From positions 39,312,117 to 39,376,116 of the forward strand of contig CM054113.1 of the NCBI GenBank assembly GCA_028673005.1: 64,000 nucleotides of DNA. The letters run 5' to 3'. Positions 28,401-43,400 of this stretch are shown in pieces. Position 1 is the stretch's first letter, and each line of letters begins with the position of its first letter. A program made the translations under genes and the position numbers. This DNA comes from Tanypteryx hageni. Taxonomy: Eukaryota > Arthropoda > Insecta > Odonata > Petaluridae. A model generated the notes under the pieces. It was not told the origin of the DNA and did not search any database. It worked only from the letters and a program-made list of their open reading frames with translations.

Positions 28401-31400
28401 TCCGTTTTCTTTTCTTAATTGTTGGAGCTTTGTGGCTATATCCAATATCAGAAGGCTATGGTTTGAATTTATTTCTGTTCTATGTAAAGTCTAAAATTTT
28501 CTCGCAGTTTCTTAAAATATTTATTATTATGTAACCTATTTGGAATTTTTAGAAATATTACAGATATGGAGAAAATCATGTGGTGGCCACATCAGATTTT
28601 TTCAATAAGTGAATGCAGGTGTGAAAACATACAGGAATTAATTTTCCACACTAATATATTTATCATTTCCAATAGTTTTTTAAAGAATTTCCTAACTTTC
28701 AAGGCTAAAAAGTTAGCATTTATTAATAGTCAACAATTCTTAATTATTTTGTATTTTTTACCATTCTATCTTCTATATTATTTTTTGAGAATAAATTCAT
28801 ATTACACCAGCTTTTTGAACTTCGCGTGCTTGCGGTTCGCGAATTTGGACTGCGACAAAATGTTTTATTACCATTACTTGTATTTTGCGCATATTACTTG
28901 CATTTCGCGTCAATTGTTTACGATGCCAACAAGCGTGAACCCCCTCTACTTTTTTGTTTCTAAGTTCATTTTAAACTTTAGCACCCTAGACAATGACATA
29001 ATTATTATATTATATTTATAATGCTCGTTATTAGTAGTTTTCAAAGTAAACAAACGTGATAACCACAGACAATTCTTTTGTAGCTCAGTTTAAACTTCAC
29101 TGCCAACGGCGCTATTTTCGATAACAGTCGAAGTTGCTGGCATCTAGCGGCCAAATTAGAAATTGTTGGCTAATGGAAAAGCACCCTGCGCATTTAGTTT
29201 TTCACAACTTTTAAGAGTTATAACATTGAAAATATTCATTCTTCGTGTATAAGGTTTCTGGTTTTTGACCTAAATATTTAATGATTTAATGCTAATATCT
29301 TTGTATTTTGAATGTAATTTAAGGAACTGTTTTTTTTGTTAGGTTTTCATAGTTGTGAATTTTTACTTTAAACCTAATAATTGCTATCATCTTGTAACGT
29401 AAGATTTTCTGACATATTTTGAACACAATTACTAAAAGAAATGTTATAACTTTCTTACGCTAGGTTTTGGTTTTCTGTGATGCATTTATGACCTATTTAA
29501 TAAAAGAAATGTAACAACTTTTTAATGCTAGTTTTTTTGGGGCTTGGAAATGTTTGTTGCAGAATCCAGGAAAACATTCGTGCATGACGTAGGTACTCAA
29601 CATTCCATTTCAGTAGTTCAATTTAAATTAGAGCATTTCCTTAGAATGAACAAAAGAAATTCGAAAATCACATGCGAAATTGTGTTGGAGGTAAACTGTA
29701 CAAGTGCGGAAAGAAGTGTAATCGCTTTGTTAGGCTGGGTATTCATTTGCTATTACATGTTTTGAAGATAATTAAAAGTATATTTTTTAACTTTATAATT
29801 CTAGGTTTTTAATTGCAGTTACATTTTCTTTTATTTTCTGTTGAACTGCATTATTTCTGACAAAAAAGTGAATTTTATATGTTGGCTGAGAACCACTCTC
29901 ATAATAACATGGTGTCTTATGGGAAACTAGATTTTGCACTTTGCGACTTTGCATTTAGCGACAGTTTTCTGGAACCAATTATTCGCAAAGTTCAAAAAGG
30001 TGGTGTATATTCATAAAATTATATGATATGTGGTTTTATTACTAAATAAAAATAGAGGAAAATACGGGACAATTTGGAAGAGTGAGTACAACAGTAATGG
30101 CTCTTGAAAAAGTACATGTATTCTTTAAAGCAGTGGTTCTCAACCTTTATTTGTTTGCGTCACCCCATTTCAGTTCTGAGTCACTCCGTTTACAGTTCCA
30201 TTTCTTCAAGTCACGTTTAAAGATAAACTGGGCTACCACATAAAGATAAAAATGAAAGCATTTAACCCTTAACAGGTGACGTGAGGTCTGAGAGACCGCT
30301 CCGGATGAAAAAATTTAAAAATATTAATAATCACCATTCTAATAAATCTGTTATTTATGTTACCTTCCATTATCACGTAGAGCAATCCAATAACAACTTC
30401 AGTTTTACTGCAGGTATAATAGTATGTGTTTAAAAGAGAAATAAATATGACGAGCGGTCTGTGAGATCTCACGTCACTAATTTTGGAAAGTCACCCAATG
30501 CACTTGAGCAGTTTTAATAGACTTGGCTGCCGAACTATTTTAGAGAAAGAAATCAAGATCGGATATCATTTAGCTAAAGGTTTTCATTATTTAATGGTGC
30601 TAATAAATAAATTTTATTTGTAACCCATCTCTGGAAATCTGAGATGAACAGTGAAAATAGGTGCATTTAGGTAATTTCTTACAGAAAAAATATTTCCTTT
30701 TTGTGCTTAATCTTACATATGTGAATCAGAAAGTTGTTGTAATGTACATAGATTGCTATTACAGTGTATTAATTCCTGCATTTTTCTCCAAACCGTCTAC
30801 AAGTTTCCAAACTAAAAATGATGTAGGTACTAGTGAAACAAAACTTTGTTCATATTGAAAACATTACGGCTCACTTTGACACATGTGGGCTGGATCTTTC
30901 ATAAGAAGGCTAATAATAATAAATAATAAACTTTAATAATACAATACGAGGGTACAATGTGTATGTGTGTGTGTATATTTGGCTAATCAACCTCTTGGAT
31001 TATTATAGCCATTGCTCCTTCCACACTGAACACACATTCACAAGGGAGGAGGGAAACCTGGTGATGGCATAAGCCTACTTTTAACGAAGTACAATGTGTG
31101 CGCGGAAGATAGCAAGGTGATCAGGTCCTCTCCTTTCTCTATTTCCCTGCCTTTTCCTGGGGTTTTCTGACCTTTGGATTCCCAATCGCCACACACATTG
31201 AGCTGTTTTCTTTACATCTGTCATTTGTTTCTTTTAACCCTTCCTTTACCGATGAGGGTCCAATATGAATCCCACACATATATTCTGCTCATCATTTGCT
31301 TAATTTGTGTTTAACTTGGCTCTTGATTTTTCTATTTGTAAAAAACTTATTTAGGAGTGTTCCTATGATCGTGGATTTATTTATTTTCATTTCAGATTAG

Positions 31401-34400
31401 TAGAAAAAATAAAAAAACAATGGGGGTCCAAAATGTACCAACATTACATTGCACAAAAACGATAAAAATAACATGCAAAGAATGTAATGAAGATTAGTTT
31501 TCCAATTTAAAAAGTCCAATATTTTTTATTTTTTCCCCCACGTATTTGTAATGGAATTTTCAGCTGAATTTCAACCAAAATTTATTGCTAAAAATTGATT
31601 TGTTAATGAAAATAAAATAACAAATACATCATACTCTGTTTTTATGCTTGAAAACTCATTTTAGGTCAACTAGAAGTTCAATTTCATCTAACAAATAAAA
31701 AAGAACATTAATTCTCATGGGGTACATTTTGTACCCCTATTGGTAAAAACAGGAGAAAAAAGTTTGGTAATACAAGGGTAATTGACCCATCATAAAATTC
31801 GGAAGTGAAGCTGTTAAGATGGAGGGTTGGCGACAAAGAGAGTAGGAAAGGAATGCACAAAAAAAACTTTGTAATGAATGTATAGAAACTGAAGCGTAGG
31901 GAATTAAAAAAAACTATACTTTTCAACCCTTGCAATTTTCTAAAAATACCATGTTCTACTTATAATTTTGGCATTTGTTCACAAGTTTCTGCATTCAATA
32001 TTAGAAATCGATCATTTTTCTGGACAATTTGACTAACATTTTGAAATAAAATTAGAATTTTCAAAACTATAATTTTTCGTTATTTTTTTATCACCATCCA
32101 ATACAAATCTAAATATCATTAAAAAATAAACTTATATTTTGATAAATTTTGTCTCTGTAGTCAGTCAAGTACAAGGGACATGAAGAAAAAATTAATGAAT
32201 TAAAAATTTCCTGTCTCTTTTGAGAAGCACTATAAAACTTGCGGTCTCTCAGACCCCACGTCACTGGTAGTGTAACAAAAATTCCACGTCACTGGTTAAG
32301 GGTTAAAGAAGCAGAGGAAGGTATTCTTCCTGTTTTATATATTTTTATAACCCAGAATATGATACACTGTGAATTTATCAAATATTTGCATCACCCCTCA
32401 AATAATAATATCAATGGGTGCAGAGATGTTTTGTTTTAGGTAAGCTCTTTGGTATCCCTTGAATTGCACAGTCAGTTTTTGTTTTAGCATGGTTTTAAAA
32501 TGATATATTAAAAAACATAAAAAGTTACAATTAGTCTCAGAACTGATAAGAAAGAATAATATAATTAAATAGAATGTAACCTCAAAACCAAGCTTAGCTA
32601 TGCATTCAGTGGGAGTTAGACTTCAAGTTTAGTATACCTTACCAAATATTCCACCATATACTTGAATATGAAGAGCTCTCTTGCCATAATTTATAAAGAT
32701 GACAAATTCCCAATTTAAAAATTATCTATCTTTTTTAAATGATTGGTTATTATACGTTTATGTGTTTACAATTGGAATAGGCCATAGATATTTCTTAATA
32801 TTTTCTTATGCGTTAATATAATTTTTAATGCATAACATAACATAACCTATTATATTATACATTTCTTTGGAATGACCTAATACATAATACACAGTTATGA
32901 TTTACACCATCTTTTTCAAGAATGCACATACCACACTAAGTGAGAGATATTCTCTCCTTCTCACATTTCACCAATGACGATTCAACATATCCCATTTCCT
33001 TCTTTGTGATAAAGTTATCGTTCTATACTTATCACTGTATTGGCCCAATGATAAGCCACACTTTTTTCCAAATCTTGATTTAAAGAAATCATGCTGCGAC
33101 TTATATTCACGCCTTGACCAAAAACCTACAAAAAGCTTCAATTTTATTGTAATCTCGGATGAGTGTTCGATATATCAAATTCAAAATTGACAAACAATAT
33201 TAACACACACACACACACCTTGACGCTTTCCCTTGCGGGGTAAGCCGTGCCATATGTCTGCCAATTACCAACCCTCCTCCACATACTTCTATCCTTGCAC
33301 ACTTCTTTTGCTTCACTTACACTCATACACTGAGTCACATTTCTTTTTATTCCTCATACTTATCACGCCCATTTTTCTCAGAGTCTCACCAACCACATCC
33401 AACCAAGTCTTGCACGGTCTGCCTCTCCCTCTCTCACCATTCACTCTTCCTTCATATATTTGTTTGGTGATTCTACTCTCCTCCATTATTTCTACATGCC
33501 CGAACCACCTCAGCAGACCTCTCTCATACAGATCTGTCACACTAGCTTTCATACCACATTCGTTCATCACCCAATTATTCCTTACTTTGTCCCTCCTAGA
33601 TTTTCCACAAACTTTTCTCATGTATCTCATCCCAACTGCATTCAAACTACTTTTATGCTTCTCCTGACACACCCATGTTTCACTGCCAAACAGCAAGGTA
33701 GGCATTAAAACACTCTTGTATACAGACATTTTCGCTTCTTTTGACAACCATTCATTCTTTGCAGTCGACCACACTCCCTGCCACCTTTCTACCAGCGTTC
33801 ACTCTGCTTTTGATTTCCCCATCTACTCTACCATTCTTACTGAACATTCTACCAAGGTATACAAATTCATCCACTACCTCAATCGTTCCACCATTTATGC
33901 TAAATTGACAGTCGTTCACCTCATTCTCCCGATCGAACACAACTACCTTGGTTTTGGCCACATTTATCATTAAGTCCATTCTCACTGTCGTATTAAGCAG
34001 GCTATCTAACATTCTCTGCAATTCTCCTGGGTTCTCAGCCATTAGCACAGCATCATCAGCATACAAAAGTACACAACATTCTCTCCACCAGCCATAACAC
34101 CCACCATATCCATACATGTCTGTCTCACACATTTATCCATGAACACATTAAATAACCAAGGGGACATGACACATCCTTGTCGTACACCTTGCTCAACTCT
34201 AAACCAATCACTCATCATGCCATTTACCCTTACACATGCCCTACTTCCAGTATACACTACCTTTATAGCATTCAGCAACCAACCATTCACTCCATACTCG
34301 CTCAGAACATTCCACAATTCATTACAATTCACTCTGTCATATGTTTTCTCTAGATCAACAAATGCACAGTACACTTTCTTTCTTATATCCATGCACTTCT

Positions 34401-37400
34401 CACCTACTTGCTGTAGGGCAAATATTTGGTCGGTGCAACCCCTTCCAGGCATGAAGTCACATTGCACTCCCCACATTTTATCCATAGTTACCTTTTGTAC
34501 TCTTTCAATCAAAACTTTCCCATATACCTTTCCAGGTATACTCAGAAAACTAATCGCTCTATAATTCTTAAATTCAGTCCTATCTCCCTTATCCTTGTAG
34601 AACGGTACAATTATACCATCCTTCCATTCAGCAAGCACTCTCGAACTCCTTGCACACAGATTGCACAGATCACACATCCAACACATAAGAAAATCACCTC
34701 CATACTTCAACATCTCTCCCGTTATGCCATCCACACCTGCAGCTTTTCCATTTTTCAACATATTCACTGCTTTGACTGCCTCGTTCTTACTAATCCCCTC
34801 ATATTCATTAATATTCACTCCAACAGATTCACTCAGGTTTTTAGACCCATTGACAGCATTTCCATACAACTCTTCAAAATACTTTTTCCAACACTCCCTT
34901 ACATCACTCTCATTCCACACCATATCACCATTTTTTTCTTTGAATTCCACTCACACCCTTACTCACTCCTTGCCTTACTCTCTTCATCCATTTCCAGAAC
35001 AACTTCTTATTCCCCTCAAAATCATTCTGCATTTTCTCAGCTTCATTCATCTGCAATTGTCCTTTACTCTCTTTCACAATATTTTTTGCAGCTCTCCTTT
35101 TCTCTTTACACATTTTATACAATGCCTTTCGCTCATTTTCATTCTTAGCAGCAATCATTCTCACATATGCCTCCTTTTTCTCATTCACAGCCACTTTAAC
35201 TCTCTCATTCCACCATGCATCACCTCTCATTCTTCCAACAACTGCAGTTCCACACACCTTAGTAGCACACTGCAAGATGATACCTTTCAATCTGTTCCAA
35301 GCCTTCTCCACATTCTCTTCTCTCATTTCCTCCTTCCATTCACTCTCTTCGGCCATTAGCCTTTCTTTTAGCACACTTTCATATTCCCACCTATTCATTT
35401 GCTCTTGCAATCTTTCCACTTTTACTCTAGTTATCTTCTCCCCTTTCCTCTTTCTCACAATCCATTTTCTCCCAAGATCTACTCTAGAGATCACTAAATA
35501 GTGGTCTGATCCACATTCCACACCTCTCACAACTCTCGTATCATTCACAAGCTCCCTCAACCATTCATCATACACAACAAAATCTATCACACTCTTCGCT
35601 TCCCCTCTTGTCCATGTATACAAGTGGATTGACTTGTGCCCTAACCATATGTTCGAGACAACAATCCCATTTCCATACATACATTCACCAAGCTTTCACC
35701 ATTATCATTCACTCTTGGGTCACCAAATGGTCCAAGGACCCTTTCTGTGCCTTCTCGTTTTACTCCCACCCATCCATTCATATCTCCGAGCATAATTACT
35801 CTTTCTCCTGGTTCACACTCACTCAAAATATCTCTCAATTCATCCCAAAATGTATTCTTATCATATTCATTCTCACCGTCAACCGGAGCATAACAGGCAA
35901 CAAGCATAATCCACTTTCATCTGCACCCACAACAGCCTTGGTGACAGTAATTCATGCTTTCTCACATGCCTCTTAGCCCTTTCATTCAGTATCAATCCCA
36001 CATCTTGAGTACCATGCACGCATTCATCTACTTCAGACCAAACTACCGTTATTCATTTATATCACATCCCTCCCTTTACGCTTAGTTTCACTCACACACA
36101 AAACATCTATCCTCCTTGCTGGTGGAGGTTTTCGGGTTTCGCTGCGTTGGCGGCATTTCTGGCTCTCGACGTTTCGCAGACATTGCAGTCTGCATCTTCA
36201 GGAGATTCATCTCCTCTCAACATTCTGTTGCCCGTGTCCTACCAACTAGGAGGTACATGCAGTTTACTGACACACTTTGGACACCACAATATTAATATCT
36301 AAATTAATATGTCTGGGCAATGTGAACACTGTTACTGTACCTGTTAGTTATTGTTTATCGATGAACATATAAAATATCCCATAATTGGTGATCACGTTGA
36401 AAGAAGGACAAATTTAAGTAAATGAATCAGTTGTAGGCAAATTTTAAATAAAGGTTATGAGGTATGTGGAGGAAACAAGCAACAGAGAAGCTGCAAGAAA
36501 GAACGGTGTAGATGAAACTAATGTTCATCTTTGGAAAATGATTAAATTAAAACTGGAAAATGCACTTTCCACATCTAAAACGTTCAGGAGACCTAAGCAT
36601 GGTCTGTATCAGGCATGCCCAAACTTACTTGCTATCAGAGTTGCATAAGATAATCTTCAGAAGTTCGAGAGACACAAGTCATACATTCAGTGAGCATGAA
36701 TTTGTGATCAGTAAACATAACCTGTACTCAAAGCAATACAGAGAGAATGAGTGTCCCTTACCAATCCGCAAAACATCTCAATTCACACTGCTTTATTGTG
36801 TTCTTTAATGTAAAGCATTGACACGCTCTTGAGTAAAAATGTAAAAGAGTCACACAAAGTTAAAAAGAGTCGCATGTGAATTAAGAGCCACGGTTTGGCC
36901 ACTCCTGGTCTATATAATGAAGATGATGCATGTATACTATCCTTTGTTGAAGAGAATAGGAAAAATGGAATCCCAATTAGTCACAAAGTGACTCAATTAT
37001 AAGGGACAAAAATTGTGAGTGAATATGACATTCCTAGGAAAAGTTTTAAGGCAAGTATTGGATGATGCCTGTGATTTATGTGTTGAAATGACCTCGTCCT
37101 TAGTCAAAGAACAACTCTTGCACAAAGGCTTCCATCTAACTCCAAAGAAAAACTTTTGGCATTTAGCATTTTTTCTTTGTCGACTCTCTCTCCGTGCTTT
37201 CTAAATAGTAAGATCGCTTCCTGAGTTCCGAGAGTAGGAAGCTCGGATACAACGAGAAAACTTCGCTACACAACCGAGAAACCTTTAACCATACCCCGAA
37301 TTTATCAAATACACTGTCGGCGCTTCCTCACCCCCTCAGCGCTCGGATCCTCCCCTACTCCTGCACCTGTTCAGGGTTGCCATTCCTTCGAAAGAGACTT

Positions 37401-40400
37401 CGCGCAGATGCCGCCGTAGAACGTCACGAGGTGTTGCGTTAATTTTGGCCAGGACTGTACATACCACACACTTCCTTCTTCCTCTTTTATTTACACCGAC
37501 TTTCGGATTTTCTTCAATGAAATGACGTCCTGTCAACCGCGTACTTTCGGAGTCAGAATCTGATGGTCGTCCTTTCCGTTGTTCTATATTATGGCCTAAA
37601 TATTTACATACTATTCTATCTATAACGTTAATTCTAAATGATAAGTGGTCTCTTATGTTTCTTGCAGAATAATAAAGAATATAAGCGTTCATAACAGATA
37701 TATTTACAAGATGCTTGAACAATTATTTACACCAAACCGTTGTTCTTTTTCTTTCAAGCAAAAACGTTTCCAAAAGTTGATCTTTCAAGTCCACACCTCC
37801 CATATATTTGTTGTAATCTAATGTACAAGTTGGCTTTTTATCAATTTCTACACCATCTTTTCGAGTAACACTTTTCACTGTGTCCGAATGTTTTGTGGTT
37901 AGCATAGATATATCACGTTTGTCCCTCCACTTCAATGCTACGACCTTTCCACACTGCGCTAATCACTTCGCCTTTCTTCAATTTCTTTGAGAGTTTGCTA
38001 GGCCTTCCTTTCCGATTTATTTTTACAGTTCCCACAGCATCTGTTGATCTCTCAACTAATCTTTGAAAAAGATCGGGGCTGCTGTAGAAATTATCCATAT
38101 ATATAAATCTACCGGAATCTAACAACTTCTCACACAAACTAAGAACGTTTTGTCGACAAAGGGTCTTTCTCTGTAGTTATTTCACAGCCTAATTTTGTTC
38201 CTCGGCCACTGCAAATAATAAAATCCCACAGATATCCTGATTGGTCACACAACTCAAACATTTTTATCCCAAATCGGGAAGCTTTCAATGGAATATATTG
38301 CTTCCAAGACAACCTACCTTTCCACAACAGCAATGACTCGTCAACACTTACTTCTTTACCGGGAATTTGTTGGAATTTAATCTTCAGATATTCACTAATT
38401 GGTAATATTTTGTGCAATTTAGGGTCTCTATTTACATCTTTATCACTGTTATTCACAAAATGTAAAAATGTATTCAGTAAAGAAAATCTTTCCTCGCTCA
38501 TAATATTAGGAAAATAGGGTGTTTCTACTATATGTTTTCTGTTAAAATAAATTTTATACGTAGGTTTCTGAACCACACCCATCAATATAATTACAGCTAT
38601 AAACACTCTTACTTCATTAGCATTAGTTGCAACCCATTTCTGATACCGAGATTTTTTGAGCGCCGTCGCGAGTCAAAAATTATTCCTCGTAACGATTGCT
38701 TTCGAGCACAATTAAGGAAATGAGAGTTTCATTAAAAAACAACTCGAAGTACTCTAATGGATCATTTATATCAGACAATGACACTGTTTTCCAACCAAAT
38801 CACACGGAAAGGGCTGAGGAGCGTTAGCACTGTCAACATCATCCCAAACGTCGGACACCAACTTTTTTGCGGAAAACTCACATTACCCTCGTGTAATTCC
38901 TCCTCTGATTCTAATTCTTCGTCACTCGTATCAACAGAATATCCTTTCGATTCTTTTGAGTCATTGTGAGTGCTACTTTCACTAATTTCATCCAAAATAT
39001 CAAGAACGTGTATTTCATCTAACGCAGCGTTTCCCAACCTGGGGTACACGTACCCCTGGGGGTACGCGAAAAAAATCTGTAATGGCTGCCAAATTTAATT
39101 TTATATAAGCAATTTTTTCAATTTAAAAGAAGTTTATACCTAGGCGATTCAAAATTTTCTAGACCCAAATCATTAAAAGCTGCTAACTTTAATTTTTTAC
39201 GGACTTTACGATATTTTATACATTTCTGAAGGTTCTGAGTTCAGTTACTTTAATTTAATCTTTTTTATGTAGTCTTTATTCATGGTGTGGCCGTGTGTAG
39301 TACATAGGGGGATCAGTAAAAAGAAGTTCTTTCCCCGCATTAGTGGTGTCATCTCTTTTAGAACGGCACATACTTCTTCGACTACTCATTTGAAAACAGG
39401 GTCAACAAGGAAATCTCATATTTGAAACATTTGAAGTCATTTTGCCACATCTATCAGAAAGAGCGGTTTTATGTTCCCCATGCCATTAGGAAGGTAAGCA
39501 TTACATATTAGATATAGTACACGTAATCTTAGTTACGTGCAGTCATAGTTTCTTAAAAACCTAAACAGCAAAAGAGTGTCCTGGAAGGACAATACCTTGC
39601 TCAACATAGGGTATTTCTTTTATTTTCAGCATGTTACTACAGTAAATGCATTATATAACTGGTTTATGACGAAACCTCTATAAAATTGCTAAAGGGCTAT
39701 TGGAAATTCAGTGACTTGTTGGTTTTCTGCTTGGTGTGTTTTTCTTTGGGTGTGTTTAGACTTTGTGCTAAGGATTGAAGAGTATTTACTGTGATGTGCT
39801 ACAAGTGAGGGTGATCGCGTATGTATGCATAGTACATACATCATTGCTATAAACAGTGCGTCCTCCTCGCAGAAATCCGTGCAACTAATAATATTGGGTG
39901 TATATTTTGTTAGTCAAATATTTCTTTAGAATGCTGTTAATTGTTAACTTAAAATTCGTATTTAAATGGTTAAAAACGGGAAACATTTCAAACAAAAATT
40001 CAAACGACATACCATGCAGTGAAGTGTCATCAAGCGTCGAACGTGAAACTTTTAGTAATCAAAATAGAGTATCTGCGGAAAAGCCGCTTTCTAAGAAAAG
40101 AAAATATGTCCATGATTATTTAAAATATGGATTTATATGTATTGGTGATCCAGACTGTCCGAGACCAAAGTGTGTGATTTGTGGCACTGTTTTACGCTAT
40201 AATAGTTTCAAACCTTTCCTTCAAATGGAAACACCCCAATTTAATTAATAAACCAATTGAGTTTTTCGAAAGAGAATTACCTAGTTGCATCAAAAACCAA
40301 TTCAATAACAAATTTTTTGCTAAAGCAAATAATGTCAACGAAAAAGCTCTTGAATCATCTTATCGAATAAGCTATCGAGTGGCAAAAGCTTCTGAAGCCC

Positions 40401-43400
40401 ATACTATAGCAGAGAACTTGATTGTCCCGTGTGTAAAAGATGTAGTCACGTGTATGCTTGGTGAAAAATCTGCTAAAAATAGTACCATTTTCAAATAATA
40501 CAGTATCACGCAGAATACACGACATGTCAGATAACGTTGAAGCAACAATAATAGAGAGAGTAAGGAGGAGTCCCTACTATACCATACAGCTGGATGAATC
40601 AACAGATGTGGCAAATTTAGCTATGTTGTTGATTTTTATACGATATAATTATGACGATAAAGTCCCAGAAGATATGTTATTTTGCAGTCCATTGAAGAAA
40701 CGCGCAACTGGAGAAAACTTATTCAGTCTTACCGATAACTATTTTCGCGACAAAGATATCGATTGGTCTCGATGCATTGGAATTTGTACAGACGGAGCTC
40801 CATCTATGACTGGAAAACATGCTGGAATTGTAGCTAGAATGAAAAAATATGCAACAAACGCATTGTGGACACATTGCTGTATCCATAGACAAGTTCTTGC
40901 ATCAAAACGCATGCCCGAAAGTTTAAAGGAAGTAATGGATAAGGCAGTCAAAATAGTCAACTTCTTACAGTACAGTGCAACCAATTCTAGAATATTTCAG
41001 ATATTTTGTCAAGAAATTGGTAGTAACCATGATTGTCTGTTAATTCACACGGAAGTTAGGTGGCTCTCCCGTGGAAAAGTTCTTGTACGATTGTTCGAAC
41101 TTCGAAATGAAGTCCTAGTTTTCTTCAGCATAAAACCTTAAATTAGCCAACTGTATGAACGATCAATGTTTTCTTCCGAGTTTAAGTTACTTAGCAAACG
41201 TGTTCTCAAAAATTAATGAATTTAATTCGTCCCTTCAAGGTCTTGATACGTCTATCTTTAATGCATAAGATAGAGTTGATCTATGATAAGAAAGTTTCAA
41301 TTCTGGAAAAATTGCTTAGAATCGAATCAGACAGATTTTTTGTACATTACATGCTTTTTTAAAAGAAAATACACTTCAGCTAGACGAAGAAATAAAAAAT
41401 AATATAATTGCACATTTATAATGTCTTCGTAAAACTTTCATTGAATATTTCCCGCGTATGCCGAATGGTAATAATTGGATTAGAAACCCTTTTGATTTGG
41501 ATGCTATTACTATCAACTCAATAAATACGTTAAGTGTGGGGGAGAAAGAGAAATTGATTGATATATCTTGTGATTATCAACTGAAGGTGGATTTCAAGAA
41601 TAAATCATTAATTAATTTTTGGATTTCTTTATTAAATGAATACTCATCATTGTCAGATAAAGTAATCGTAGTCTTGTTGCCATTTACAACTACATACATG
41701 TGTGAAAGAGCGTTTTCATCGTACGTAAATCTAAAAACCAAGTATAGAAATAGATTCAATGCTGAACCAGATTTACACCGTTATCTGTCTTCAGTGGTAC
41801 CAAATTTTGAGAAACTGTGCAAACTAAAACAAGCGCAGCCGTCACATTAATTAGTGTCATTAATAAATATTAGTTAACTAATTAACAAGATTATTCTTGT
41901 TACTTATGTAAGTTAAGTTTTTCATGTACATACAAAGAAAAAACTGTTTCAGTGTATAACAGAATTTGTATCCGTTTTGGTTTGATGTTATTTAAAATAA
42001 ACTTTGATTTTGTTTCTGAAATATATTGAGTTATTTTTAATGCAGCGCTAATGATAATCCCTGTGGATAAGCTACAGCATTGTAAACACTTGTCATTGTT
42101 ATCATTGCAATATTTAATTACAAAACAATTTTTTCTTATTATAATTTATTTAACAAATTAAATAACCTAATTTTTTAAAACAGTTTGACAATATTCTTGA
42201 ACTATTTTCAATTTATGGTCTTTTAGGGGTACACGAAAATTTCCATTTTCATGAAAGGGGTACGTGGACTGGAAAAAGTTGGGAACCGTTGATCTAACGC
42301 ACGAGAGGTAGAGGCCATCTTGGACTGACTGAGTGCCGAGTAAGGCAAAGGACACGAGGATGGAAAAAATAAAAGAAAAAATCGTAGGCGTAAACACAGA
42401 CAAGAAGGAGACTAAGAATGCCAGCAGAAGATATGAGCTCATAAGATATCTGTCAGAGAGGTCATAAATCAGAGATGGAATAGCAACACTACTTAATGAA
42501 AAGTGTGGACACAAACGGTGCGTCGCACACGCTGGAGGCATGGATTTCAGGATGGAAAAAAATAAAAGAAAAAATCGTAGGCGTAAACACAGACAAGAAG
42601 GAGCCTAAGAATGCCAGCAGAAGATATGAGCTCATAAGATATGTCGGAGAGGTCATAAATCAGAGCTGGAATAGCAACACTACTTAATGAAAGTGGACAC
42701 AAACGGTATGTCGCACACGCTGGAGGCATGGATTTCAGAGGACGCAAACCGTACGTCGCATATGCTGGAGGGGTTAAAGAAGAGTTAGGTATATCATTTT
42801 TGTATCTTAAGTATCTTGTGAATTATGAGAGAAAAATGTAAATGAGAGTTGCGTCTCACCATTTAATGAGATACAAGTATACATTTATTTAAGTACTTAC
42901 TTAAATAAAGTGGAAGTTACAATTGAAATCACAATTTGGCGACCAATTTTAATAAGGAACACTAATGCTTCATTTAATTAAAATCCGCTCAGTAGTTTTG
43001 AAGAGTAAACATGCGGATGGATGGACGGACGAAGGTGATGTGCTCATAAGCCATTCTGCTACTATCGCCTCACTGGTAAAGAACGCCTAATAAACCTAGG
43101 AGACCCTAGGAAAACTTCATTTTCACCCGCTATCCTGAAACAAAATGGCGGCCGTTTAATATACATACTTCAGTATGTATTGTATTGCGGAAAGAGTATA
43201 CCAAAGAAAAAATTTCATGAACAAAAAGTTGTGACGGGTTTGGGTATGGTCGCCTTTTCGCCTCATTTTGAATTCGGCGGCGACCGAACCGGCAACGCTG
43301 GCGCGAAGGGAGAGGAGAAAGGAGAGATCGGTGGTCGGCGTCGGCAGGAAGGAGAGGGGTCGAGGATAGGCTGGGCGAGCGAGAGGATCGGAAGAGAGCC

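Larger units (their letters stand above)
37336..42318 (-). pseudogene. piggyBac-type transposase, interrupted by a hAT element
   Basis: The start is at 42318 (MASTSRALD). The reading continues at 39016 with EIHVLDILDE once the hAT element and one copy of its target duplication are skipped. The acidic N-terminus is followed by DPLEYFELFFNETL, the catalytic region with SVDESLLLWKGRLS (first D, ~38330), FIYMDNFYSS (second D, ~38100) and KYMGGVDLKDQ (third D, ~37790), and a C-terminal region with RGRRKCVVC, a start of the cysteine-rich finger. Frameshifts or stops near 38690, 38620, 38138, 37930 and 37722 break the frame. The 5' terminus is at TTAA 42774-42777. The 3' terminus is unresolved; TTAA at 37285-37288 is the only nearby candidate. 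Confidence 0.88.

Noticed and set aside
28566..29021. 151-codon Phe/Tyr-rich open frame
   Set aside because: Composition is that of AT-rich non-coding DNA, and it overlaps the left end of the TA-flanked element.
34426..35359. Long plus-strand open frames rich in Ser/His/Phe
   Set aside because: They are antisense shadows of the LINE on the minus strand.
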